Positions 10,746 to 20,867 of a stretch of DNA of 29,913 nucleotides are shown here, piece after piece. The stretch is from positions 1-29,913 of the forward strand of contig JADNYV010000424.1 in the NCBI GenBank assembly GCA_015501055.1, read 5' to 3'. Below the pieces are notes generated by a model. It had not been told where the DNA came from, searched no databases, and saw only the letters and a list, made by a program, of their open reading frames with translations. Every line of letters starts with the position of its first letter. Positions within the stretch are counted from its first letter, which is position 1. The translations under genes were made by a program, and so were the position numbers. This DNA is from Mucidula mucida. Taxonomy: Eukaryota > Basidiomycota > Agaricomycetes > Agaricales > Physalacriaceae.

Positions 10746-11909
10746 TGTACATTGATTTGTAGCAGGCTTGAGATTCTGGCGCAGATGCAGAGCGTGCTCA
10801 AATCGATGCCTTAGCATCTGGCGAGAAGCTGTTTGGGAAGCGAGCCAGTTCCATTTTCACATTGAAGCGATATCAATTGAGAAGTTATTAAAATACGGTA
10901 AATCACCGCGTTCTCTACATCGCACGAGACATATAGTCCATACTGTGTAGCAGTCTTGTACTTATCAGGAATAGGAAGCGCGATCGACGTCTTGCCATTT
11001 TTGATCTTTAACTACCATCATCGCCAACATCAATCCTTTTCACTGATTTCATACAACGCTGATCAGTGCATGAACCGCCGACGTACGATGACTAGACTGG
11101 GAACGAAGGAAGGACGTTCAATTGTTAGCATGCCCGATGTCGTGCAAGCAAGGCGGGGGCAGTGATGAGCGGAAGATGTATGGTACGTGTTCTGCTGATA
11201 TTCGTTGGCCCTCGTTGAGTCTGTACTAGTGCCCCTTCATTCGCTATCAGGTCGGCTACTCCGTCTTGTCCAGTAATGCTTTGTCTTCGCGCAATGGAGC
11301 CTGGCGGTGCCGCATACAAGCCCCAGTGCATGTCGTCTACCCACACCCTATCACCTCCAACGCAACGGTGACCACTACCGCGTCCTAGTGCGCGACGAAC
11401 GCACCATCCCTTTGGAACATTTGATAAGCGTAGTATGTGGGCGTCTCGTGGTCTGTTCGACAGGAAGACATCGCGTAATTGGCTTTCCGCTTCACTAGTT
11501 CCTCGTCTTTGCATACCATTATCGCTACTCCTCGCGACCCATAAAGTCATTCAGCCTTGGGCTGTAAATGGATATGGACATGTTGCCCCTCAATCCACTC
11601 TGTCACTAGATTTGCACCATCGCGTCGTGTGGGTTTTCGAACCACTACGACAGGCTTACTTGACGCTGTTCAAACACAGTCGTATTCTTCTGCCGCCGAT
11701 GTCGCATGCTTGCGCTCCTAGTACGTTTCCTCGCATATCACAATTACCTTAGCTTGACACTCTTTTTCCAGGCATTGTTGGATCATGCTCAGATGACAAT
11801 TTTGAACGCCACGGCACTGCGTTTCTGTGCTTAGATGTCTTCTCCTTTTATGGCTGTCTGGACGGCCTGGTGGGAATATGCTTAACCAGGTACGTCCACG
11901 TATTTTTAT
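10746..11909. other. Stretch before unit B with possible membrane-protein relics
   Basis: No complete gene could be built. One frame near 11435-11640 reads LLLATHKVIQPW...GYGHVAP...LDLHHRVVWVF, vaguely like the fifth to sixth helix region of DUF6533-type fungal proteins. Another near 11765-11825 reads LLDHAQMTILNATALRF. Both are too short and interrupted to call, and may be debris of a further membrane-protein gene. Confidence 0.3.
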
Positions 11910-12006
11910 TGTAAAGGCACGAGCTTCTCACCTTCGCTTCCCTCTTGACAGCACTGCCAAGTAAAGCAAGTAAAGTCCCCGGGCTACGGTTTGTACTGCG
12001 ACTGTC

Positions 12007-12957
12007 ATGTCGAACAAGGTCACTGCTCTTAGGGAGCTTCCGTGAGTATTTACACTGTATGTGATAAATCTCTGACTGGATCCGATTAGGCCGATCCACC
12101 AGCGACGCTCTCCTCCCCGAGCCAAACACCTTCGGCGTCTATCCGACAGCTTTGTCCAACCCTCACTTTATGGGGATTCCTCAACTTCCCAAGCAACTGT
12201 GAGGGAAGGGGGAATACTCTCACTATCCAGAGCCTTGAGCTCACCTCTGCCCTCCCCGAAATATCTCTCCGAACAGGTACACTTTTCGGATCAGCCGTTT
12301 TACGATTCAAATGCTGGTAAACGCCGTCGGGAAACTGCCCTTCGTGAACGGGGATTATTATCGCCAGTTTCTGTGTCGCGCATCCTCTCAGCGCCCGTCT
12401 CTTTCAATCCAAGCCATCGCGTGGAGGAGTACCCCGAGAAGTACTTGCTTCCTCCGCATGACAATCACGGCCGGAAGAGGGAGGCGCCGACTTTGGAGGA
12501 TGGGATCCAGAATGTGGGGAAGCAGTCTGAGCATATCAAAACTGGGCAGAGGAAGCGTCGACAGCAGACCCTTCCGCCCCAGCGACATGGAGCGCCGCAC
12601 GATGTTCAAACACAGAGCGCACAGCCGTTCTCCAGTTTGGAAGTCGATATGACTCCGCTTCCCATTCCATGTTATCGACAGAGCAACTCGAGCACACCCG
12701 CATCACCGTCAGATGACCTTGGTGGGTTCTCGTTTCCAGTCCAAGCTGTGAGCCCGAGGTGTCCGAAGCCTGACACCAATCCATCACCGGTTCTGCCGCG
12801 CAGTTCATCGTCTCCGGAGGAGCTTTCAGGCGAGCTCCTTCATGAGCGGCAGCCTCTCGCCCTGGAAGTGTTCACTCCGAAGAGGATGGCGGCGAAATTG
12901 CAGAAAATAGGTGACGATGACAGTAGGAGGCTGACGAGGTTGGCGTTTATGATGTGA
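12007..12957 (+). CDS. Basic Ser/Pro-rich protein of unknown function
   Basis: Exon 1 (12007-12041) and exon 2 (12090-12957), joined across a 48-nt GT-AG intron, encode 300 residues. The protein starts MSNKVTALRELPPIHQRRSP and is rich in Ser, Pro and Arg, with basic clusters (GKRRRE, GQRKRRQQ) that could be nuclear-localisation signals. It has no signal peptide or helix span. The C-terminus has a more ordered-looking segment (EVFTPKRMAAKLQKIGDDD, about residues 270-288). I do not recognise the family. Composition suggests a largely disordered, possibly nuclear or regulatory protein; this is inference. It lies about 670 bases upstream of the D/K-rich secreted gene on the same strand, and the pair was duplicated together. 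The start was chosen because this ATG is conserved in unit A together with the donor site. Confidence 0.6.
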
Positions 12958-13567
12958 TGTCTTCCTGTACGTCCACGTCGTGCGGTATTATTTGAGTGTG
13001 TTGGAATTTTGAAGCTTGAAGCGCGACCAGTTTTAGGACCGCCAGATATCGTGATCCTCTTCAGTCGATGTCGTTCGGCGTGGTTGCATGGGTACATAGT
13101 GCTAGATCTGCTTTCCGACAACACATGGTTCAAAGTCGTTATGGCGGTGTCGTTGGTGCACGCTTGACTGAACTGTCTACTGCGCTGCAGCTTGCATTAG
13201 CGCGTCCACGTGGCATGTATGAGGTCCTCAACTTGCTCCTCCTCTGTCACCCCCGACAGCTTTTGTCTTTTCTTTGGGTGTTCGAGTCACCTGAGAGCGC
13301 AAGACATTGCCAACGGCTCTTTGTATCCGCGCCCTCGTGGAGGGTGTGGCGCGAATGTCTCAACGTGACCGAGCGTCCATGCGTCAAAATGGGACGGCAC
13401 AGCTCACTTCGGCCGACATTGGTAGCTGCACGCCCGGACACTTTTGCCTAGCGAGGTGAACACATCTTCTTGGCTCAGCCAAATCTTCACGCACATGTGT
13501 TCTGTACGCCTCACTCGCGTCTGTGCGGTCCTACTTCTCGTCACCGGGGAGTTGCCGTTCCTTTCAG

Positions 13568-13575
13568 TATTTAAG
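13568..13575 (+). promoter_or_regulatory. TATA-like box of the unit B D/K-rich gene
   Basis: TATTTAAG lies 48-55 bases upstream of the ATG at 13623, in the same context as in unit A. Confidence 0.55.
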
Positions 13576-13622
13576 CACTTGAACTGTTAGTCTTCTCAAC
13601 ATCGTTCCCACTCCTCGTCAAC

Positions 13623-14872
13623 ATGTTGGTCAACGTCCTCTCCGTCTTGGCTCTGTCCGCGGTCACTTTCGCATCCCCTGCGTTACGGGCGCCACTTGAA
13701 TTTGGCCCTAGCGGAGGCGTGGAGGCGCGCGATTACGAGGACTACAAGGATAAGGATTACAAGGACAAATATTATAAGGACTACAAGGATTATGATCACA
13801 AGGATTACGACGACAAGTACAAGGACGACAAATGGGATGACAAGGACTGGTATGGAGTTTCTTGTTCTTTTTCTTGTCCCACAACGATCTAACGACATTT
13901 CTCAGCGTCAAAGGGTATCTCAAGCTGACTACGTACGATGGAAAGGACTTTGGCTATGTCGGGAAGGAGACCACCTGGTACGGCGCGTACACCAGGGCTA
14001 ACCATGATGAGGAGAAGTTGGTTGTCGAGATCAACGAGTCCTTCGACACCTGGGGAGCGTTCAACATCAAAACACTTGTATGTGCTTCTTCGCCGTCTCG
14101 TTTCAACGTGTTTGACGCGTAGCAGAACGGTCTTGATCCTTGGAAACCCTACTTTTCTGGTATCGTCGGCTACGCGAGTACGTCTGACGACATTAGTAAG
14201 GGGAGCTACAAGTACGCTTTCCTTCCTCATACGCAAATGTTGACACTAATTGACGGGATTCGACAGCTACTTCTTCCTTGGCGGCGCAAAGTGGCCCACT
14301 CCAGCTGGTGCTTCGGCCCAGCCGGTCGAAAACTCGTTTACATCATTCACCGGGATTTCACGCAATGTCGAGACTGCCATCGTCCGTCGTTTCTTTTCTG
14401 TTCTACTGTACATCGCCCTGACGCGCCACGACTAGTTCCACGCCTTTGATAAGAAAACCAAATGTTTCGACGTCCAGTGGGTCGACTGTGATTACTCCTG
14501 CCCCGAGACTTTCATTGGTGTCTACGAGGAGGGTACGTCGCTCTGAGCACTGTTTCGGTCCTGCGACTAACTGAGGTGGATTAGACAAATCCTGTGTGCT
14601 CTTTGGAACTGGGGACAAGGACGTGTTTACGGCTACTTTCGGTAAGGCGACTTTCGTGGTACGTGTTTTTATTTCTGCGCTTAAAGTGTTTTCACTGACG
14701 CCGGGATTTTCAGAAACTTTCCTTTGAGGAGAAGTACGACGATAAGGATAAGTATGATGACAAGGACAAATATGATGGGAAGAAGTACTACGACGATAAG
14801 GAGAAGGATGACAAGGACAAGTACGACGACAAGTACGACGACAAGGACAAGTACGACGACAAGCACTACTAG
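13623..14872 (+). CDS. D/K/Y-tailed secreted protein, copy B (intact)
   Basis: Seven exons join without error to 310 residues: 13623-13849, 13906-14077, 14123-14211, 14267-14381, 14436-14532, 14585-14658 and 14714-14872. A signal peptide (MLVNVLSVLALSAVTFAS) leads into a D/K/Y repeat block (about 37-75; units such as DYKDKD and YDDKYKDD). A central domain of about 180 residues (about 76-260) has VKGYLKL, DGKDFGYVGKE, WYGAY, YFFLGGAKWP, CFDVQW and SCPETFIGVYEE. A second D/K/Y block fills about 263-310. The order of motifs in the core recalls uncharacterised extracellular proteins of wood-decay basidiomycetes (a G-Y-L/G-Y-V start, later S-x-T-x-F-x-G), but I cannot name a family. Both tails are near-neutral polyampholytes. 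Plausible but unproven roles are binding of ions or minerals, wall association, or stress protection. Exon 3 begins at a TAGCAG tandem acceptor. Confidence 0.8.
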
Positions 14873-14996
14873 TCATCGTGCTTCCAACTTTATACCACTA
14901 TGTATCACGGACTTCTTTCTGCTGTGGGGCTTTAACTAGCATGGACAGTTTGTATTTATTATCAGCATTGTCGTAACAGTACCATTTGCTCTCAAT

Positions 14997-15823
14997 AACG
15001 CGGTCATTCAAAACCTCTTTTTTGGTTGTGTGGTCAATTGATCTTAAAACACCTGCAAATTATTCTTTCAAAGTTTGACTACGGATCTAGGGTGTAAACT
15101 ACATAGAATACGGGCCAAGTTTCAGATCGCGGATCCTCACTTCAAGCTCGTCTCAACTTTACACAAATGCTTAATCTGACAAGCAGTCAGTATTCGGAAA
15201 TCGGCACTCCATTCTCTCTTCCCAAAATTCCTCCAGCTTCCATGGAACATCTACCCGCCCACCCATCCTGGCACTTCTTCGGTAAGTATGTAGCAGTAAG
15301 TATATGTATAACAAATTGAAGCACTACTCAGAGCATCTTGTTGTCGTGTCGCTGTGCTCTTGTTATTTGTGGCGCAAATGCAAGGTGCCAAACCTACTTA
15401 CTATATACGTCTCATTCTCATCATCGTCACTTCACATCGTTGAAACTCTCGACTCTCGTGTCTTACCCCTCTAAACGTACTCGTCTCATCGCCTATATTA
15501 GTTGCGAATCGAGGACAATCATCTTCTACAAGGCATGAATTCGTATACCGGCAGCGATCAAGGTGCTACAAAATGCGCACGCGTTCACGCTTCCCCTCTA
15601 ATACAGGGAGTAAGTCGTTTGATCATTCCCTTCAAACAGTACATGGTTAGTAAAACCTGAAGTGAGAGCATCATCAGTACAAAGTCCTCTGACCTTCTTG
15701 CTTGCCAAATGGTTAATATTAGAAGGGACGCAATCAAACGCGAGTATGGCAGCTGAGAAACCCAAATACTCCAGGAATCTAGCCTCGGAGGCCAAACTCT
15801 TATTGGTACATAACACTAGAACC
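14997..15823. other. Intergenic stretch between unit B and the LOG gene
   Basis: The genes on either side converge here: unit B ends on the plus strand and the LOG gene ends on the minus strand. Their terminators are expected in this interval. No open frame with support was seen. Confidence 0.4.
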
Positions 15824-16864
15824 TCAAGTCGCTCCCAACTCCACATCATCTCTCCCCTCGCGACGACGTACAGTCCAATCGTATAGCAACTCAGCCTCCC
15901 ACGTCCATGCATCAACAGCCTCCAATGCAGCACTGCCCCAATCAAAACTGGCATGCTCCTCTAAATCCGCCGGTCCATCAACGAACACGACGATCTTCTC
16001 GTTTATAGGCGCTATAAATCCTGCGGCGATGCCGTTTTGGATGAGCCCGCGAATGGGGTCGTAGAATGAGAGCACGTTGAGGATGATAACGGCTATGTAA
16101 TGCATAATTTTGTGAGCAGGAGGAGCATTTAATAAATGGTACTGACGTTTGGCGTGCATCCCGATTTGAGTCCATGTGGTCACTTCCATGAGCTATCATG
16201 CCGACGTAGTAAGGAACGTAAGAAGAAGAAGAATGCACGATTCATCAACCCACCTCTTCATACGTCCCAAACCCGCCAGGCAGCGCGACGAATCCATCAA
16301 CCCTCTTCGCCATCTCCACTTTGCGCTCATGCATCGTGTCGACCACGATCTTACATCTCATAATAAGCCTTTCTTCTTCTTTACACATTTTCATTAGTAG
16401 CAGTACTCACCTCCTCTAGACGGCCTACACCATGAACACTCGGCGCACTCCCATGAACACTCATCATCGCAGCCGGGGTAATCCCAATGACATCCCCATC
16501 TTGCTTGAGCGCCGCCGCCGATACTTCACCCATAAGCCCCGTCGACCCTCCTCCATAAACCAACCGCCGCTTGGCGCGCGCAATAGCCGCCCCAAGTGCT
16601 GTACACACACATTCAATGAAAGAAAAATCACATGCAGGCATGCTGAAAACCCACATTTCGCTGCATGCACAAACGCCGGCTGATTGCCAGTCGTCGAAGC
16701 ACAATACACTGCTATTGCGTACTGCTTCGTCACTGATCATCATCAAACTTCATGTTAGCCTGACTGGAAAAGGAGGGGCTTACTAGTGATGGAGAGGAGG
16801 AAAAACAACGTGGGCCGACTTTTAAACAGCACACAAAAGCGACGTTTTGATACGTGTCCTGCAT
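15824..16864 (-). CDS. LOG-family nucleoside 5'-monophosphate phosphoribohydrolase
   Basis: The family cleaves cytokinin riboside or purine 5'-monophosphates to the free base and ribose 5-phosphate in the cytosol. Six exons (5' to 3': 16784-16864, 16655-16721, 16411-16598, 16254-16349, 16147-16192, 15824-16092) give 248 residues. The signature is clear: YAIAVYCAS...GNQPAF, then [11 protein letters not shown] (about 64-74), MHERK (118-122) and PGGFGTYEE (136-144), the substrate and phosphate-binding core of lysine-decarboxylase-like LOG proteins. WTQIGMH and [10 protein letters not shown] follow, as in fungal members. Exons 2-6 are secure. Exon 1 is a proposal: exon 2 has no in-frame ATG, and the only phase-compatible start found is the ATG at 16864, joined over a 62-nt intron (16722-16783). 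The added N-terminus ([10 protein letters not shown]) has no family support. The downstream neighbour on the same strand side is the GT61 gene, whose stop is 190 bases away. Confidence 0.85.
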
Positions 16865-17053
16865 GTGTAAGGAGGACCTAGACAGCGTTCCGATGAAACG
16901 AGGTGAGCGCTCAACGCTCAACGCACGTGTGACGTGTATAATTACATCAACTTGATTAAGCGCCTCGCAGTAGTTCGTCATGCAAGACAAGAATCGACAA
17001 AGTGTTTCATCAAGTACTGTACAAAGAACACAGATAACGAAAAGACAGCTCAG

Positions 17054-18757
17054 CTACATCACCTTCTTCGCAACGTGGTCTTCTATAGTCCTCACTAGCG
17101 TCCCAGGATGCACACGGATAGAATCGCTGTGGAATGCACCGCCCATATTTGGAAGCTGAGGCTCATTTGGATATGTCATGACTCTACGTGGCATCCCTTA
17201 GTAGGTAGAGGAACGGTAATTACAAGAAGGAACGTACCGATCATGGTGGATGGCGTAATGAGCCATACCCAGCGCCCGCGCTGTCCACTCGTAATCGTGC
17301 GCGAAACCAGGAGGATTGAATACCTCCACGACCGCAGACGCCTTCGTCGGCGGCATAAACACCAGATGAGATAACCCGTTCCCATGTATGCCGACCAGCA
17401 CCGTCGTCCTCGACGCCACCTGTATCTGCTTCTCCCTCGACATGTCCGCCGTCAGCTCATTGAACTCCCAGCCCTTCCTCTTAGCTAGACCCTCCAACGC
17501 CTGGAGCACAACCGCATGATGCTCATGCGAGAACCTGCGACTCCAGGTCGCCTGTCGGCTCACATACGTGAGCACCACCTTCTCCGGAGAAGGCAAGTGC
17601 GTTAGATCAATCCTCTTCACCTCACCCCCCGCGAATTTGACCACCGCCGCTCTAACAGGCTCCCACCACCCACCAGCCTGCACGCCCATGAGAAGGTTCC
17701 TTTCTTGCATATAATGCACAGATGCGGAAGCGAAACGGTTAGTGACGGTCCCAACAAGCCGATCCGGAACGATGCGCTTCTATCCGTGAGCAGAAGGGCG
17801 GGAAAGTGCCACACTTGATCCACCGACCCCGGACCCGTCCAAGTCGCGTTTATACGCTCCTTCCAATCTCGCTCGTCCTCGACGGCGAGAGAAGGGAACG
17901 CTGCACGCAAGAAGTATGTATTCAACCCCGGCTTGTCGCGCCATCCAGCGCCATCCGTCCGAGCTAGAATGAGGCGGTGGAGGGGCGGAGGGGCGGGATG
18001 TTGAAGGATAGCAGAGTTAGAGCGCGTTTCCGAGGCAGTTGAGAACGAGCCATGCCAAAATGCTTGTATCCCGAAAAATAATTCCGCGACAAAGTGATAG
18101 TAGTGGCCGAGAAATTGTGATGGCTCATTGACGAGAACCTGAATGGGAATCAGATTTAACGATGGCTGGTCTGGGAATTGAACAAAAACGTACAGTGTTC
18201 CCCTCGATAGTGTGTACCCTATCACTCCCTCCAGCTCCCCATCGTTCCTTTGCTTTGGCGCTCAATATGAAAGTTAGATCTCTGTCCGTCGGTTCCCGCT
18301 CAGCCCTGCTCTTCTCCGTATCATGTCCAGGCAGCCCAGTGCTGATCATCATTCTCCTCTCCGGAAACACACTTGAGTCGTCCGTTATCACGAACAACGT
18401 CCCGTTCGCCATGTAGATATCCTTGAAAAGCGTCCATCCAGCAGTATGATGCACAATCGCGGTTTTTGGGAGTTCACCAACGGGCCTTTCTACAGTCACC
18501 GAGACTGGCTGTGGTCTGGCGACCTGTTGTTTGCGGACGCGATCAGGCGGAGGAGGTAAAGGTTCGATATCCGCCTGCTCGATGAGCGAGTGACGGTGGG
18601 ACGGGTAGTGCGCGCCAGGCCGGTCTACGCGATTGTTGATGATGATACAGGTGTCGGGGGAGGAGGGAAGTAGATGGGGTCCGAATACATGGAAAATGGC
18701 CGCACCAACGACGAAAAAGAGCACATCTCTGCGATGTAGAGATGAAGGAAGGAGCAT
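17054..18757 (-). CDS. GT61/DUF563-type glycosyltransferase with apparent frameshift
   Basis: Exons 18194-18757, 17238-18138 and 17054-17183 cover the family end to end (about 530 residues). The N-terminus has a short cytosolic part and one membrane anchor (VLFFVVGAAIFHVFG, about 12-29), typical of Golgi type II enzymes. Hallmarks are GWTLFKDIYMANGTLF, EPSQFLGHYYHFVAELFFG, TYVSRQ, VGIHGNGLSHLVFMPP, FAHDYEWTARALGM and the C-terminal YPNEPQLPNMGG. Substrate unknown; relatives include plant xylosyltransferases and animal EOGT. The last intron (17184-17237) uses a CTACTAAG branch site and the acceptor at 17184-17185. Exon 2 is 901 nt, one base short of the phase needed. The frame changes between about 17735 and 17770, between TDRSASFR and RFASASVHYM, and both sides fit the family. 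A 55-nt intron would also keep the frame but would remove family-like residues. Confidence 0.8.
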
Positions 18758-20302
18758 TGCGAAGGTGACAACAGACGTTCCGAAGAACAGGACTCGAGGA
18801 CCAGAAGAGAAGCAGTCGAGAATGGATGGAGAGTGGAGAAGGAAGCGGAGAGCGCTGACTTGATGACCGTCGAAGAGAAAACGGCCGCAGCGCGTGAGAT
18901 GAGGGAGTTAGGGGAACAGACAAAGGAGGTCTATTGCCCCTCAATCGACTGTTCGCAGCCTCTCCCTAATGAGATATCGTCAGCATCTGCCTGCTCTTCG
19001 CCTCTATTGTGCGACAAGCAAGCGCGTCAATCAGGGGAAGGAGCGCGATGCACAAGGAACGCATCAGGACCAGAGAGCACGTCTGGACTGCCGACCATCG
19101 GGGAGGGAGGCGAGGGGCTTAGTGAAGTTTCGGCGAAAACGCCGACTGTCAGTGCTTGCTGGGGAGAGAAAAACAAAAGATGCGGTTGTGCTAGAAGTTG
19201 AAAACGCAAAATCGGTCGGTGTTCATTGGTTCTTTGTTTTCTCTTCGTTATTTATATATTTAGGTCGATATCCTTCATGCATCATAACGAGCAAGGTTAC
19301 TGGTCCTGTTACATGGCGAGATTGGCGTATTCTCCTCCTCAAGATCGTCGAGAAATCTGATGCTCGTCGCAGTAGTGCCCGCCAGGAAAGAGGAGAATTC
19401 TGTGGATTGCATTCAGTAGAGAAGTACAATACAACATGAGAAGTTCACCTGCTGCCCTCGCGAATTTAGCGCAAAGACAAGATCCTATCGTCCGGCGAAG
19501 CTGTCACATCGTTTCGGCGTCTTCAAAACCCTAACTGGCATCTTCAAAATCCTAACTGGCATCTCGACATTTCTTACTGCGCTTTTCGTGACAGAGCGCG
19601 TCCTGACGACCAAAGAGCCGGGGTTTCGGAGCTGAATATCGTACCAATCGAGCATGGCGGCGGCGAGCGGCCGTTGTAGATGATGGTGATGGTGGTTGCG
19701 AATAAAGCACAACTTTGGCCGGCAAACAATCCGGCATCTTCCTTTACGCTCCTCTACGACAGACTCACAGAGTCCTATTCCACAGGCCAAGATATCCCAA
19801 TTCTGCCGCCACTTCTGGCGTTCAATACCGCTGGCTCTGTCGGTCTCCCGCGTTTGCTCACAGGCACCAACTTCGTTCTTTTGCGCTCGTACTATATGAA
19901 CTGGAACTTTGACTCTATTATCAAACGCGCCTTCTATCTTAGTCTCGTTGAGGCTGGTTCACGAGACTATGTGTCCTGCTCGCTGAAAGGATCAACGGTA
20001 TGGTACTCACAGCATTCAACTTGGAATTCGGGACGTGAATTCTAATTCAAGTAATGGTATACTTCTCACTCTATCATTGAAGAAACTATCTCGCTTGTTT
20101 GTTGAGTTAATTCAGAGCTTAAAGCGCGACTGTAAGGTTTTGCTTCTCGGTTTCTCCATTGAAATTCGTTCATCGGAGTATTTAGGACAAACGAATGGAT
20201 TTATCGAGCCCGCGGACATTTCGCAACCCGAGCATTAACGACTACTACGAAGTCCCAAATACGTGTATGTATACCGTCCGATAACGCCACATAGGCCTTG
20301 AT
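18758..20302. other. Intergenic stretch between GT61 and GPI-protein genes
   Basis: It holds the promoter of the GT61 gene at the left. Several frames of 100-156 codons occur on both strands but overlap one another and show no domain. A frame at 19680-20045 (plus, 121 codons) reads smoothly yet matches nothing I know, so it is not called. A 21-bp tandem duplication lies at 19520-19561. Confidence 0.4.
19520..19561. repeat. Two-copy 21-bp tandem repeat
   Basis: The unit TCTTCAAAACCCTAACTGGCA is repeated head to tail with one change (CC to TC), and the start of a third unit follows. It lies outside any supported gene. Confidence 0.8.
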
Positions 20303-20807
20303 TCACACGATCATATTTCCCCCAAACATAACCCCAGCTATCAAAACAGCCGCACCAGCCATACTACCCTGCGTGTAACCCAAGGCCCCCATATTTCCCG
20401 CAGCGGCGTTAGAAGTCTTAGCTCCCGATGTGGCGGTGGATATACCGGAAGTATACATCGTCGTGCCAGTGCCAGCTGCTTTCGTAGAGATACTCGTGGC
20501 CTTGGCGCTGGTGACGGCGTGGGCTACGCTCGACAAGCTACTAGCGGCAGAGGATAGTACATCTACAATCAAATATCAGTACACACGTCTACTAGTGCAT
20601 CGCATCACTAGTGAACTGACCAGTAGCACTGTCCAGAGTCGTCGCAGTCCCCGGGTCCGTCACGTCGGTGTCTGTCGTAGTGTCGTCGACATCGGTTCCC
20701 CCGCCGTCTCCGTCTATACCAGCACCGGTGCCATCAGTGTCGTCTTGGGCGTTGACGGCGATTAGGGCAATCGCGAAAAGGAGTGTGAGTTTTGTGAGCG
20801 ATAACAT
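20303..20807 (-). CDS. Small GPI-anchored Ser/Thr/Ala-rich surface protein
   Basis: Two exons (20621-20807 and 20303-20562) joined over a 58-nt intron encode 148 residues. There is an N-terminal signal peptide (MLSLTKLTLLFAIALIAVNAQ). An acidic Asp/Gly/Thr segment follows (about 22-60), then a Ser/Ala/Thr-rich stalk that is likely O-glycosylated. The C-terminus is hydrophobic (MAGAAVLIAGVMFGGNMIV) and preceded by small residues, the classic signal for GPI attachment. Such mini-proteins are common at the surface of basidiomycete cells; their roles are mostly unknown. A strong TATA box lies 54-60 bases upstream of the ATG, which supports this start. Confidence 0.8.
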
Positions 20808-20860
20808 GTTTGGTGTCGGAGGGGAGGCTGATACGGGACAGAATGTATACCGAATGTCAT

Positions 20861-20867
20861 CTTTATA
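20861..20867 (-). promoter_or_regulatory. TATA box of the GPI-anchored protein gene
   Basis: On the minus strand TATAAAG lies 54-60 bases upstream of the ATG at 20807. Confidence 0.7.

Larger units (their letters stand above)
11910..14996. repeat. Segmental duplication, unit B (direct repeat)
   Basis: This is the partner of 4977-7976, in the same orientation and colinear throughout, with scattered substitutions in introns and spacers and few differences in coding exons. Both genes in this unit are open and spliceable without correction, so unit B looks like the functional copy. Confidence 0.9.

Noticed and set aside
11125..11550. 141-codon minus-strand frame
   Set aside because: No domain, no splice continuation, and weak membrane-protein-like code on the other strand.
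19680..20045. 121-codon plus-strand frame
   Set aside because: It reads smoothly but has no signal peptide, splice partners or recognised motif. A passing resemblance to an adenylation domain did not hold up.
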